Both the position numbers and the translations under genes were made by a program. A DNA stretch of 64,000 nucleotides from the NCBI GenBank assembly GCA_003194525.1, contig NBIV01000062.1, forward strand, positions 124,001-188,000, in the 5' to 3' direction. This DNA comes from Gracilariopsis chorda. Lineage: Eukaryota > Rhodophyta > Florideophyceae > Gracilariales > Gracilariaceae. Below the pieces are notes generated by a model. It ran no database searches. It was not told the DNA's origin and saw only the letters and a list, made by a program, of their open reading frames with translations. The first letter of the stretch is position 1; each line of letters opens with the position of its first letter. Below, in pieces: positions 1-10,843 of this stretch.

Positions 1-1600
1 TGGGAGGGTGGCGAACGGCGCGAGCGTCGGCGGTGGGGGGGCAGTACGGTTCGACATTGGGAGGTGGGGATAGAATGATACGAAGGAGGAGTGATAGGAA
101 GGATGAGGAGGATGAACGCTCATGGGGGTGGGAGGGGGAAGAAGGGAGAGCGTGCGAGGAAGCACTAGCAGAATGGCGGAGGGGAAGGCGGACACTTTGT
201 TGGTGCGAGTGAAAGATGGCAGAAGGGTTCCGTTTCGGTTGGTGCGATGATGGACGCGCGCGCGGCACGTGGCAGGGGCGCTGTGAACGAACGGTTGATG
301 TGGCGGCGGTGCCCAATGAGGTTGGCGCAATTCAAATACGGTTGGTAGTTATACAAAAGGCGCAGGGCGGAGAGAAACGTGTGCCGTGAATTGCGCCGCA
401 GCTGCTGCACGCGGGCGAGAAGTTTGCTTTGTGCGCTCGTGCTGCATTGTTCATAGCACGGTGCATGCCAAAGGTACGCTACTGCAGATACGTCTACATA
501 GATACGCACTGCAAACCGCTTGCTGCGGTAAGCGTAGCTCGCACGACTGCGCGCATAACGGTAGCCTTCTCCTCTCGCACCCACGAGCGTCTGAGCTAAG
601 CCAACTTCTCCCTCTCGCAGAACATCTTCTCTCAGTTACGCCCCATCGTCGTCACCCGCTCACCGAGACACCCGCCCAAACCGCCTCTCCTTCATCACTC
701 TCGGCACCATACAACGCCTGTCCCACTCACCCCCTTATCCCCCCACGACTCACCACTGTCCACTTAGACGTAGAACAGTCCTTTTTCCACCACGTCCCCA
801 CGCCTTTGTCCACGCGCTTCCACCGCACTCGCAACCATTCCTCACTCTTGACACTGCCACTGAGAATCAACCTTCTCTCATCACACTTCCACCGGCACTC
901 TCTATGCACCGCCACATGTAACAACCTCCGACAGCCACACACACACCACGCTCACACACACACACCATCAACACTATAAACTCTCCCGAGTGTTGTCCGT
1001 GTAAAACTGCACAAACAAACTGCAAAACTTTGCCGTCCCCCCATCCTTCCAAACACGCCTACAGCATACCATGTGTGCGCCAGCACAAAATGCGTTCACT
1101 TTGAACGCTTAGCTGCAACATGTCTCTTTCTCGCCCCCCATAACAAACACAACACTGCAATACGCTCCGTCCCTTACACCACGCTGCTCACAAAATCGTG
1201 TCTTCTATGAGCAACAACAAACCCCCTCACCAGCTCGCAATTGGCGCACAATCTCCGCCCATCCACCAACAAACATATCCCAAACTCAACACCAATCTAA
1301 CTTCTCATCAACCACCACCCAAACGAAATGCTTGCATCCTGTGACAATTCATCTCACACCGCTCCCACACACCCAAGTCTCAAACCTCGTTCACTACAAC
1401 AAAAACGCACAACGCATACCAAAAATCCGCCTACTAAATCACGAGACCCTTCATTTTCCCCCGAACCAAAAACCACCGTCCGAGCAACATTCCGCCACCA
1501 ATCGTCATTATCGATCAAAGCCCTCTCCGTTCCCCCGCATCATCAGCTCAATGAACAACCGTCTGTAATCCACCAACCTAGCAGTATGACGGCACCAATT
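1..1600. other. Non-coding; divergent pyrimidine-rich leader-like tract
   Basis: No convincing gene. Bases 1-200 are G-rich on the + strand; about 590-1300 is strongly C- and pyrimidine-rich on the + strand. Elsewhere in this window, C-rich leaders on the coding strand directly precede start codons (14-3-3, PLATZ, PP4). By analogy this tract could be the divergent promoter region of a minus-strand gene beyond the left edge and a plus-strand transcript starting here. No conserved protein follows on the + strand. The longest frame (386-979) is Ser/His/Pro-rich low complexity with no recognisable domain. Confidence 0.4.
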
Positions 1601-3527
1601 TGATTCAGTAGTCAGCTTGCCCTATCTATCTGAGAAACCTGTTAACCGCAGCTGTGAATCCAGATTTAAAGCTGCTCTCCCCTAATTACCGAGTCCTACC
1701 GTGTTCTTCCGTACGAAAGATACGCTACTCACAACCTTTGATTCACGATCCCGAGTGCTTTTCATCTGCCAAACTTTCAATCGCACCAAAGAAAACCCTA
1801 AATTGCCATCAACAGACCCTAATGTTTTGTCAGAGAACCGCATTGCCATCTGCCCACTATAAGCCGTCACGCACAGCAGCTTTCAATTGACCATAAGTTT
1901 CTGATGCAAAAGTACTGAGCTCAATAATTTCATCAAATGGGAGCAAGAGCCACAGAAGTCTGACCCTTCGCGGGTCTTGTATCATTCGAGCAAGATTACA
2001 CACTCCATTCTCCAACTGCATCCTCAAACAGCTTACTCCCGCGTTGTGGAAACTGGCGTTTCCTTGCACTGCTATGAAAGTCCGATGAGAATGCTTTCAC
2101 GATTGCCCTTCTCGACGACAATCAATACCTACCAGATGGTGACGTGTGAAGTTTTGACTGCAACAGATCTTGTTTGAAGCTTTGGCCATCTTCGAGAGAA
2201 TTGGAGTCGCACTACTGAGACTTTGTTCGACGACGCTTAAAGCGCCGTCGTCCACATTTGTGAATTCCTTGTGTTTGAACGAGTTGTCGCCAAGACAGAT
2301 TATAGGATTATAGAGGTAGAACTCGTCACCGTTTATCACCTTCGCCCATTTCGTGGTGAAATAGAAGATATTTATGTGAACGACTTCACACAAGTAAAGA
2401 GTTGCTCATTATCACACTAGTTGGTAACTGGCAGTTGCCCATTTCCTGTCCGAAAGTAAAGAACCAGTTGAATCTGGTACTGCGAGTTTGTCAGGGCAAC
2501 AGTGGATTTGCGGACGACTTTTGGATTGCTTGCCAGAGAGACAATCATCGGTTCTGGGACGCGATGTCGTAGCTCATCTGAAACCGCTAAACCGACGCCG
2601 TTGAGCTGGTTACGTACTACAGAAAAGCATCCGAAAGTAACTTGGACATTCTCAGTGTTGAGTTCGTAATGTACTGTGTTTCTGGGCTCTTCATGCTTCA
2701 TTACAGCTTTTCGAGAGAAACAACGACCTAGTAGCTAGAGATAAAGGACTACTTCTCTCTGCGCAGGAGACCAAGAAACTTCTCTGGCCATGAGTTTACC
2801 CTTTGGTACCCTTGTGATGATGGCATATTCTCCATACCAACATGCATCGGGACACAAAAGAACGAACAAAGTACGCTAATGCTGAACCCACGAGACTTGT
2901 ATAGGTAAGAAATGAGCTCTCTACGAGTGATTCTGTCCGACGGTAACACGTCGAGGTTGGAATGCAGCTTTGTCGCCCGTAGTATACATGATGAACAGGC
3001 ATTGGCAGCCTGCATTGATAGCTTTGCATATGTATGCTATAGCTTCTCATCCAGAAGTCAACGCAGCTCTAAGTCATGCGATAGTTCTCACTTCTTGACA
3101 AGGCCAGAGACATACTCGTCCAACTGGCTGCTTTCTTACAAACATGAGCGAGAATATAACCAACAGTAGTCACCCATACACGCCTTTGATTCATGTCGTT
3201 GCAATGGAGTAAGTCTTCAACTCTTATCAGAATTGTGCATGAAGGCCCGCAACGCTCGCGTAATACATTGTCAATCTTGAGGCAACTTCTACAGTTACAG
3301 AGTCAAGGCTGTTCTCCGACATTAACATACAACCAACTTATCATCCAGTTTCGAACCACGAGCTACAGCTTGTAATCCTATTGAAAGACAAGCTTGTTGC
3401 TTCTTCATGTCCTCCGCTACAAGCAGAATATAGCAGAAATCAAAGAGTACGAATGTTTTTCGTATCACCCAAGAGGTCGGCGGGGAGGCGAGGGAAACGC
3501 GGTATGCGGAAATGACGCTCTCGTAGT
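1601..3527. other. Intergenic, nothing recognised
   Basis: Only short, overlapping frames on both strands, none with a recognisable motif. Base composition is near average, unlike the C-rich block to the left. It may be decayed transposon sequence, since a LINE 3' remnant follows immediately, but no direct evidence was seen. Confidence 0.4.
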
Positions 3528-3791
3528 TTGCGACCTCTCATGTACCGTCACTACACCATCATTGTACATGATTTAGGATCTTACATGAAGAATAAGACTG
3601 TTCGATGCGAGTGCGGCACACAGGCGAAAAAAGATGTTAAGCACGTTTTGTTTCGATGCCCGCTGACCAATGCCTCTCTGCGAGATGAGTTACCTCCATC
3701 GCGAGAAAGAAATGATCTATCATTGTTAGAGTCGATTAGAAGATGGCCGTTAAAGTCTTTGACCTTTCTCAGGACGGAGGACTATCTGTAG
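3528..3791 (+). mobile_element. Non-LTR retrotransposon (LINE) 3' ORF remnant
   Basis: The frame encodes a Cys/His segment (C-x-C-G, then a later H-V-L-F-x-C-P) typical of the zinc-finger-like end of non-LTR retrotransposon ORF2 proteins. It ends with Arg-Trp-Pro-Leu-Lys-Ser-Leu-Thr-Phe-Leu-Arg and an acidic/aromatic tail before the stop at 3791. The same C-terminal pattern (RWPxK..FLRxE) occurs in the fragment at 19265-19430, and a looser version at 38163-38258, so these belong to one LINE family. No reverse transcriptase domain lies upstream, so the copy is 5' truncated or decayed. The call rests on motif resemblance. Confidence 0.6.
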
Positions 3792-4300
3792 GATAGCTTT
3801 CCTGGTGTTGACATAATCCGTTGCATCAGACCACATCGACAAAGAAGGATAGTGAAAGGGACTTTGGGGGAAGATCAACTGTTGATGAGACGCCCGATGC
3901 GACGGCTTTCTGGTTCACCGGAGAACAGAATGTGACGTATTTCGCGGGAATGGGACTTCCAGTAGAGTTAAGTTCCCGAAACGTAGCACAAACAATTATA
4001 AGTTGGCATAATGCTTCTTTCGTCAACATTCTTCAAATGCTACTACTTTTAAGGAATAAAACATTTCATGGCGCTCTTTCGGGACTTCAGCCCGCCGAAT
4101 AGAAGCTCCCATCAAAACTCTAACAACCAGACTTAGCATTCAAAAACTGTTCTTGAAACGGTGATGTTGAATGCCTTCAAGTGCCTTAGTTACGGCAGGC
4201 CACTGTGTGGAGTCTCAATCGTCTTAAGCACATTCCTTCCCATCCTTGCGGGTTGACTTCACACAAAGCCTAAAGACCGGAGTGGTTCCAACGCTGCGAG
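3792..4300. other. Intergenic upstream of the PH-kinase
   Basis: No ATG-initiated gene is recognisable; the longest + frame opens with TTG. The stretch should include the promoter and 5' leader of the kinase gene at 4301. No TATA box and no C-rich leader is evident. Confidence 0.4.
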
Positions 4301-5823
4301 ATGGAGGCATCTGTGGAGAATAGCAAAGTTCAGCGTTCTGGTTGGCTGTCGAAAGAAGGCAAGAGATTGAAAGCTAGAAGCAGGCGTTATCTCGTTCTAA
4401 GTGAGTCCAAACTCTCTCATCACGTGAAGGAGTCAAGCCCTCCAACTTGGCAGATAGACCTCAATGACCTTAGAGTTACGATTGGAGACCGTCCGTTACA
4501 GTTCATTATTTCGGCTGGAGGTAGAAGTGTTGCATTCTTCGCAGACGACACTGATGATTATCATGGCTGGGTCCGTGCTTTGAAGTCTTCCAATAGCTCA
4601 GTTGAGGATTTCTATACACTCGGGAAACAACTTGGAAAGGGCTCTTATGGCGAGGTGTTTCTCGCAACCAACAAATTAACAAATGAGCAAGTTGCAGTTA
4701 AAATCATTCGGAAGAACCCAGTCAACAGGAAGCAAAAGAAGTTCTTACAACGCGAGCAAGCGATCATGACGACTGTGAACCATGAAAATATCGTTCGTAC
4801 GGTGGATATTTTTGACAGTTCCTCGAAACTTGCAATCGTCAGCGAGTATATGCAGGGAGGTGAGCTGTTTGACCTCATCATTACCTCTCAATACTTCACG
4901 GAAGAGGTAAGTGCAATTGGGCTTTTGGACATGTTCCTTTCGGAACGATTCAACAAAGAAACCTGAAACGCTAACTCTGCAAATTTCGAAACTCCTCATA
5001 TTCTTCATTTTGACGCTCACAGAAAGCTCGTCACATCACCAGACAGATTCTTGAAGGCGTTCGCTACCTGCATTCCCGCAATATTGTTCACCGAGATATC
5101 AAACCAGAGAACGTGTTGTGCGCTTCTAAAACGTGGCCCCTTAACGTTAAGCTTACTGATTTTGGTCTTTCGAATTTCCTTGGAGACAACAATGGACCGA
5201 ATGATGCAATGCTGCTTTCACATGTTGGGACCTCGTATTACATTGCACCAGAAATTGTTGGCAAAGGGGGATATGGGCCTGCTGTGGATATTTGGGCTTC
5301 CGGCGTCGTTCTATACGTAAGTTGCTTCATGATGCCCTTGGACGTCTGCCTCATGTCTCACGCGGTTGGCACCGTTTGAAGCACTTGAGTTGTACCAAGT
5401 TACTGACAAATCTGATGCTATACGCTCTTTCGTCGAACGTGTTGTGTGCAGATCATGTTATGCGGTCGATTTCCGTTCTGGGGTAAAACGGACATTGAGT
5501 ACATGAAAAGCCTGACTCGCGGACCCTGCATGGTTGGAGAAGGATGGGACGAAGTTTCAGAAGAGGGCAAAAAGTTTCTGCAGCACATGCTGCAGATTGA
5601 TCCGAAGCAACGACTCACGGCTGAGCAAGCGCTGAATCATCCATGGATCTACGGAGATGCGCCTTCCCTCGACCGCCGGCTCTCAAGTATAAGTGGCCTT
5701 GCTGTTATTGCGTCAAAGAACAAAATGCGGGCGAAAAACACAGGAACGACAGCGAATAGCAAATCCACGGGACAGAGCGATGACACTAACAGCATCAATG
5801 AAGCGGTTACTTATGTCACCTGA
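4301..5823 (+). CDS. PH-domain Ser/Thr protein kinase, CAMK-like (3 exons)
   Basis: Exons 4301-4906, 5023-5316 and 5452-5823, all phase 0, with GTAAGT donors and AG acceptors; joined product 423 residues. A pleckstrin-homology domain (about residues 10-98, ending in the usual W..A) should bind phosphoinositides and bring the kinase to membranes. The catalytic domain follows from about 105: glycine loop GKGSYG (112-117), VAVK Lys134, HRDIKPEN (225-232), DFG (248-250), GTSYYIAPE, and a closing L-NHPWI helix. The DFGLSNFL activation loop is closer to CDPK/CAMK kinases than to AGC kinases, so the domain order mimics AKT but the catalytic type differs. No EF-hands or calmodulin site were seen. The tail (about 370-423) is Ser/Thr/Asn-rich. 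The 3' end lies 42 bp from the convergent TFIIH gene. Family and exon structure are secure; substrate unknown. Confidence 0.9.
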
Positions 5824-5865
5824 CTGATGAATGCCTGAGACACGTGCTCAGGTTTGTATTGTTCA

Positions 5866-7146
5866 TTATGAATGATTTAACACCCCTTGGTTTCCACATC
5901 CAGGACAATGGTGCAAAGAGTCATGTATAAATGAATCGCATTCAATGCAGAAAACATTGAGGCATTTAGGACAAAGCAAGTGCAGAGCATTGTCTTTACG
6001 CATGAGTGTCTTGCACCCAGTACACCTTGCAGACTCCACACTTAGCAATTCGGTAATGCGCTGTTCGTGTTTATCCGCTTCTAACCCGCTTAATCGTAGA
6101 TCTTCCAAACTTTGGTCCTTGAGTGCAATAAACTTCGGGACTGGAAATAAATGATGATATGATCTAGCAAGGTGAGGACTTGAAACTAGTGTTAGGCCAC
6201 ATAATGCGCATTCAGAGGGCAATTCGCTTGTCCATGCACTACATCTTGGGCAGTGATAACCGAAGCGCCCCTTTAGGTTCGGATTATTGCAGTAGAGGGC
6301 AGGTTGTTCGAGGCGCTCAAGCATTGGAAATCCCATGCGAATTAGAGACGCACTGACCTGTCTGTTAGTGGTGGGTGGTGGGACGACATGACTGGACCAA
6401 GATTCTCGGAAATGTTCTTCATTCCTCGCGATAACATAGGTACCGTTTGTCCTCTTGGTCAGAACACGTAAAATGTGAAGCTCGGCGCCGAGACCAATCG
6501 CAGAGCATCGGATCTTTTCAGAGACCAAGGTATCGATAGTCTTGTGGATGTCGCCGGGATCGCAAGTGGAAAGTGAACCGTAGGAGACAATGATTTCTTT
6601 CATTCCGTACGGAGGGACAGATGCAAGATTACTGTTTGAAACAGTAAGCGCATTCTGTAGTGAAGGATTTCCGCCAGGCCCAAGCCTCGACGCCTTTTGG
6701 ATTGCCTCGATGTGATGCTTTTCGTTGGATGAGAAATTGGAAAGCCTGAGCGCTTGGCCATCACGTGTGGTAACTACGCTGAGTTGGGAGATGGGGTTTT
6801 GATCGAAGAACTCTCTGACAAAGCACTGGATGGAGTCGACGACAAGATCGGCACGTGAAGGCTTCAGATCAGTAGCGCGTAAAGATTGGGACATATCAAT
6901 GACAACAACGCAGAATCTGATGACGCCTCGCCGTACTCCGCTTGGTCCGTCGTCTCTGATCTTCCTTCTCGCGATCTGATCTTCAATTTGGTAGGACTTG
7001 AGTCGACCCGTTTCTGGATCCTCTTCGATTTGCTCCCAAGAGCGAATCTTGCTTGATTCCCAGGCATACCCTTCACGTATTCGTCTTGTTTCCTCCTCAT
7101 CCTTGTCGACATCGACGAGCATGCGCCCTCGCAAACGCCCGGCCAT
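5866..7146 (-). CDS. SSL1: TFIIH core subunit p44 (SSL1/GTF2H2)
   Basis: Single-exon gene for 426 residues, starting at the ATG at 7146; the open frame extends 12 codons further only to a GTG. SSL1/p44 is the TFIIH core subunit that binds and stimulates the XPD helicase in transcription initiation and nucleotide-excision repair. Visible are the family's N-terminal charged stretch with the SWEQIEEDPETG motif, a VWA-like fold (about 75-255, opening VVVIDMS), a first Cys-rich zinc site (HCPRCSAW ... CALCG), and a C-terminal C4-type RING with paired CxxC motifs from residue 375 to about 417. Human p44 is 395 residues, so the length fits. It converges with the PH-kinase gene. Confidence 0.93.
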   Translation of the reverse strand: MAGRLRGRMLVDVDKDEEETRRIREGYAWESSKIRSWEQIEEDPETGRLKSYQIEDQIARRKIRDDGPSGVRRGVIRFCVVVIDMSQSLRATDLKPSRADLVVDSIQCFVREFFDQNPISQLSVVTTRDGQALRLSNFSSNEKHHIEAIQKASRLGPGGNPSLQNALTVSNSNLASVPPYGMKEIIVSYGSLSTCDPGDIHKTIDTLVSEKIRCSAIGLGAELHILRVLTKRTNGTYVIARNEEHFRESWSSHVVPPPTTNRQVSASLIRMGFPMLERLEQPALYCNNPNLKGRFGYHCPRCSAWTSELPSECALCGLTLVSSPHLARSYHHLFPVPKFIALKDQSLEDLRLSGLEADKHEQRITELLSVESARCTGCKTLMRKDNALHLLCPKCLNVFCIECDSFIHDSLHHCPGCGNQGVLNHS

Positions 7147-8450
7147 GACAGCAGCTGATGTACTTCGGAGACGAGGGACCACACGGGCGTCTTTCTAAGC
7201 TTGAACACATTGAAGTGTGTGTGCTCACTACGATAAGGGGTACCCTTTTTACAAGTATCCCGAATTGAGTTTGGGACACTTTGATTGGTGTTACACGTTC
7301 CCACGTGGTGCTTCTGGGGACCTGTACCGGTACGAGAAGTTTCGAAATTCGAATGGCAAGTGCGAAGGCTATTGCCGTTGGAATGGATTGGATCGGCATT
7401 GCTTCCCAAAGGATAGCTTTCTATCTATCTACCCTTCGTATCCCTTGCCGCTGCACCCCTAGCATCTGGGTGCACCATGGGTTGGCGTCAGCAACCGTTC
7501 TAGCTCACGTTGTTCTACTCTCGATACCGTTTGTAGTACAATGGCAGATGAACTGTTCGAGGACTGCCAACAGCCGTCCAAAAGTTAGCAATCGATTGCT
7601 AGCTACTGTAGTTACCTGTCTCTACCTACTTACCGTTGGTAACTGTGACCAACGGCACAAATGTTATCACGCACAGTCGCACAGCCGAATTTGCGGAGTT
7701 TGATCGCACGCGTTGAATACACTGTATTCAGAACAAGGCGCATGTGCATCTTGCTGAACGGATGTACACCATTGTATTGTCGATGAACCAGTGCAGATTA
7801 CGGGGCACGGGGAGGGGCAATATTGGTCCCGAGCCGCAGGCGCGGTACCAGGATTCGCTTCCAATGACCCATAATTGCACGAGTTCTTCGATATAACGGG
7901 CTTATCGCACTTCTTTCGAAGTGTAGCCAATCAAACGCAAGTCAGGAACGCTCGATAAATGAACAAAAAAAAAGGATACGCGCAACTGCACAGATGGAGT
8001 GAGAGACAACCGTGGACCGTTAGTTGAGTTATCCTCACTGGTGCGATAGCCGTGGGCATCACTTATACTATGCCTCTGGTACCTATCATCGTGCGTGACG
8101 GATGTCATGTAACATGAGCCATCTAACAACGCACTCGCCGCATCCACGACCGAGATTCAGAGCCAGAACAACATGAAGTAGAGAGTACTCTCAAGCACCA
8201 CCTTGTCATCTCATCGCGTACATTGGTGGTGTCAATGACTGCAATCAACAACTTCCAGAATACAGCGTTGCTCGATAGTGTACTATATCATACACTCCTC
8301 CATCCTTGAGATTACCCATGCTGTGTCGAATTCGTTCGGTTCTTCACCCCTACCCCTCCCTACCGTCCACCTTGACCCATCTAGCTCGACTCTACTAATT
8401 CTGTTCGTTGCAAATTGGAGCAATCTGTGTCCGTGCTACCCTTGTCACCG
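7147..8450. other. Divergent intergenic region
   Basis: Lies between the minus-strand TFIIH gene and the plus-strand TroA-like gene, so it should carry both promoters. No conserved reading frame. A perfect 16-bp palindrome sits at 7586-7601. No clear TATA box beside either start. Confidence 0.45.
7586..7601. repeat. Perfect 16-bp palindrome
   Basis: TAGCAATCGATTGCTA reads identically on both strands. It could be a dimeric transcription-factor site in the divergent promoter region. A palindrome with the same TAGCAAT half-site ending occurs at 39096-39111. Confidence 0.5.
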
Positions 8451-10310
8451 ATGAAAGGCCGCTGCCTATACATAACAGTTTGCCTTTTTGTTCTTCTAGA
8501 GCAATTTCCAGCTGTACAGTCTAGAGAACCCAACTGTCTCAATCCCGTCGAACGATGTGACCCGAACACCAACTACATCCCCGAGTCGCAAACTTTCAAA
8601 ATTGAATATGCAAACACTACCATTAGAACAGTCGTATTTCGAAACACCTATCTGGAGTTAACTGCCATGGGCAGTGGCAGAAACAACTTCACCCGCTATC
8701 GCCTTGTCGTGTGTGGCTGCCCGGTTCCTCCTGACTCCGCCAATTTTGTCGTCTTGTTTATCAACCCTCGGAGTGTTTACATCAATGAGTCACCTGTGCT
8801 TGCCTTGTTGCACATTCTGGAGCCCACTTCGGAAAGACTCAAGTATGTCAACACACTCAAAACAATCTACACCCCGCAAATCCGGGAAAGGATCGAGAGT
8901 GGACAAGTCGAACAGATTCAGGACGAAAACTTCACAGTTAACTATTCACGCCTCATCCAAGACCCGTCTCTCTCGTCCGGCATCATAGGGTCATTCACGA
9001 TTGAAGCATTCACAGGATTCGAAGGCAACGACGTACCGTATCTCGCTATATCTGAGGTGAATGAACCCTCCCCCCTCGGAAGAGCAGAATGGATGAAAGT
9101 CATAGGATTTTATCTCGGCAATGCAAGTGCAGCAGAACAGAGGTTCGCAGATGTTGTAAAGGAATATGAAGACGCCAAGCGCAAAGCGAGGGAGGCCGTC
9201 AGACGTCCGTCTGTTCTCATTAATCCCCCAACGACTCGTAATTCTGGAATTGTTGATCTTTCGAAGTCCCTTGACGACAACTACGAGTGGAGGCTCCCGC
9301 ACGGTAACCAGTACACCACTGATTTCATGGATGATGCCAATTCTGACTATCACTTATCCTCACGGGTGAGTGCAAAAAGCTTTGTGTTCAACATGTCACA
9401 AGTGATTGAAGACTTCAAGTACGCAAGATTCCATGTTCAAAACGCCCTTTTCCCTGGGAACCAGAGCCGTGACACACTGGAAGAATTCTTAAATAGTCTT
9501 GTAGATCCACTGCAACCTGATCCAAGAGTGAAGGTTGAAATGGCAAAACTTGCTGCAGTGAGGTGCAACAATGTTTGGCACCAAGGAAAGCGTTTGACAA
9601 CAGATGGGCACTCAAATGACTTCTTCGAGTCGGCCATCTTTCAGCCCGATGAGGTCCTTAAGGACTTGGTCTCTATCTTTCACCCAACGGTGGATTTCGG
9701 GGGTCGAGAGACTTTCTACATGGATCACTACGCGGCAGAAACAGACGAGTACGCGAAGGATTGCCCGTACAACGATTTTTCGGGCCCTGCTCCAAGCCCA
9801 AAGGTTTACGTGGACAACCGGTACTTCGTAACAGACCTGAACCGTTTTGATGCGGAACGCAAATGGGAGAGTGATATTCAGCCGGTATTGAAGGATCTGG
9901 ACGTCGATGCAGAGTATGATATGCTTTTCGAACCGAAAAACAGTGAAGATGAACGAAGTATTTTCCTTATAAGAGCTCTTGTGGATGAGGAGAACGCTTC
10001 CGAGCTAAGAAACAACACAGAAATATTAACGGCTCTTCGGAGTAGTCTTGGCTCCGGAGTAGTGCAGGTAAACGCTGATGGCTCTGTGCTGACTTTTGAT
10101 GAAGGTTTGGCGGGAGTGTCAATTGCCATGATTGTCATTGGTTCTGTTTTAGGCGTAGGGTTGATATTATTCGTGTGTTTCGCTTGGATGAAGCGGAGAA
10201 AGAGAGGTGGTGCAAAAATGCTGCATACCGCTCAAGATCAGTACTGGGGCCCACAGCCATCCAACCAAAACCATGAAGTCCCTGAAGTGGAGGTCCCAAT
10301 GGATCCTTGA
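8451..10310 (+). CDS. Membrane-anchored TroA-like (helical-backbone) substrate-binding protein
   Basis: ATG at 8451; the frame is open 12 codons further to a TTG, but the signal peptide begins at this Met (cleavage expected near residues 23-25). Product 619 residues: secretion signal, large extracellular domain with many N-x-S/T sites, one transmembrane helix (about 556-579) and a 40-residue basic cytosolic tail, i.e. a type I membrane protein. The ectodomain carries hallmarks of the TroA/FepB-type periplasmic binding fold: YLELTAMGS near the N terminus, PLGRAEW (208-214) followed by an A-AEQRFADV helix, EWRLPHGNQY, and a C-terminal lobe segment with FFES-x5-PDEVL-DL and a following HP. In bacteria this fold binds iron chelates, cobalamin or metal ions for ABC transporters; here it is tethered to a eukaryotic membrane. 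Ligand unknown; an iron or cobalamin receptor is a guess. Confidence 0.75.
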   Translation: MKGRCLYITVCLFVLLEQFPAVQSREPNCLNPVERCDPNTNYIPESQTFKIEYANTTIRTVVFRNTYLELTAMGSGRNNFTRYRLVVCGCPVPPDSANFVVLFINPRSVYINESPVLALLHILEPTSERLKYVNTLKTIYTPQIRERIESGQVEQIQDENFTVNYSRLIQDPSLSSGIIGSFTIEAFTGFEGNDVPYLAISEVNEPSPLGRAEWMKVIGFYLGNASAAEQRFADVVKEYEDAKRKAREAVRRPSVLINPPTTRNSGIVDLSKSLDDNYEWRLPHGNQYTTDFMDDANSDYHLSSRVSAKSFVFNMSQVIEDFKYARFHVQNALFPGNQSRDTLEEFLNSLVDPLQPDPRVKVEMAKLAAVRCNNVWHQGKRLTTDGHSNDFFESAIFQPDEVLKDLVSIFHPTVDFGGRETFYMDHYAAETDEYAKDCPYNDFSGPAPSPKVYVDNRYFVTDLNRFDAERKWESDIQPVLKDLDVDAEYDMLFEPKNSEDERSIFLIRALVDEENASELRNNTEILTALRSSLGSGVVQVNADGSVLTFDEGLAGVSIAMIVIGSVLGVGLILFVCFAWMKRRKRGGAKMLHTAQDQYWGPQPSNQNHEVPEVEVPMDP

Positions 10311-10843
10311 AACAGAGAAGATATATGAAAGTGACTGCTAGCTCAGGATTACCGTGCTAGCGACCATGCGATAAATATAAAGAGTCCCATAAGAAACGCA
10401 CTTAAGTTGCCACTGGAGCGGGACGAGGCGCATCCCACCCCTACAATCATTCCGTACTGCCATATAGCTTCGTTCTATACTTTGAGAGGGAATAGAAAAG
10501 GTAGGAAAAGAACACAGCGTATCAACTCCCTCGAGGAGCACTCGTCGGCGTTCGTCCTTTTATCATTCAGAGATCTACCGCGATAGGGTATTCAGTGCAG
10601 AAACACTAGTAGGTATCTACGTCATACTTGCAAAGCCGTTGAAGAATGCAGCCAACCAAGAATGAAGGGAAAGCTTTCTGCCAAATCCGTATATACGGGC
10701 ATAGACGGTGTTTCGTGAATATCGCTGTCAGGCAGCTATAGTTCATTAGGATAAGAGAAGTGTTTCTCGTACACATCTGTCTACATGACAGTCCACCCAC
10801 CGATCGTCATGCATGCTGTATCATTCCTGACCGCTCAAACATA
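10311..10843. other. Convergent 3' intergenic region
   Basis: Lies between the 3' ends of the TroA-like gene and the oxidoreductase gene. Only 3' untranslated sequence is expected; nothing else was seen. Confidence 0.5.

Noticed and set aside
386..979. 197-codon + frame
   Set aside because: Composition follows the C-rich tract (Ser, His, Pro, Thr); no domain and a non-conserved start.
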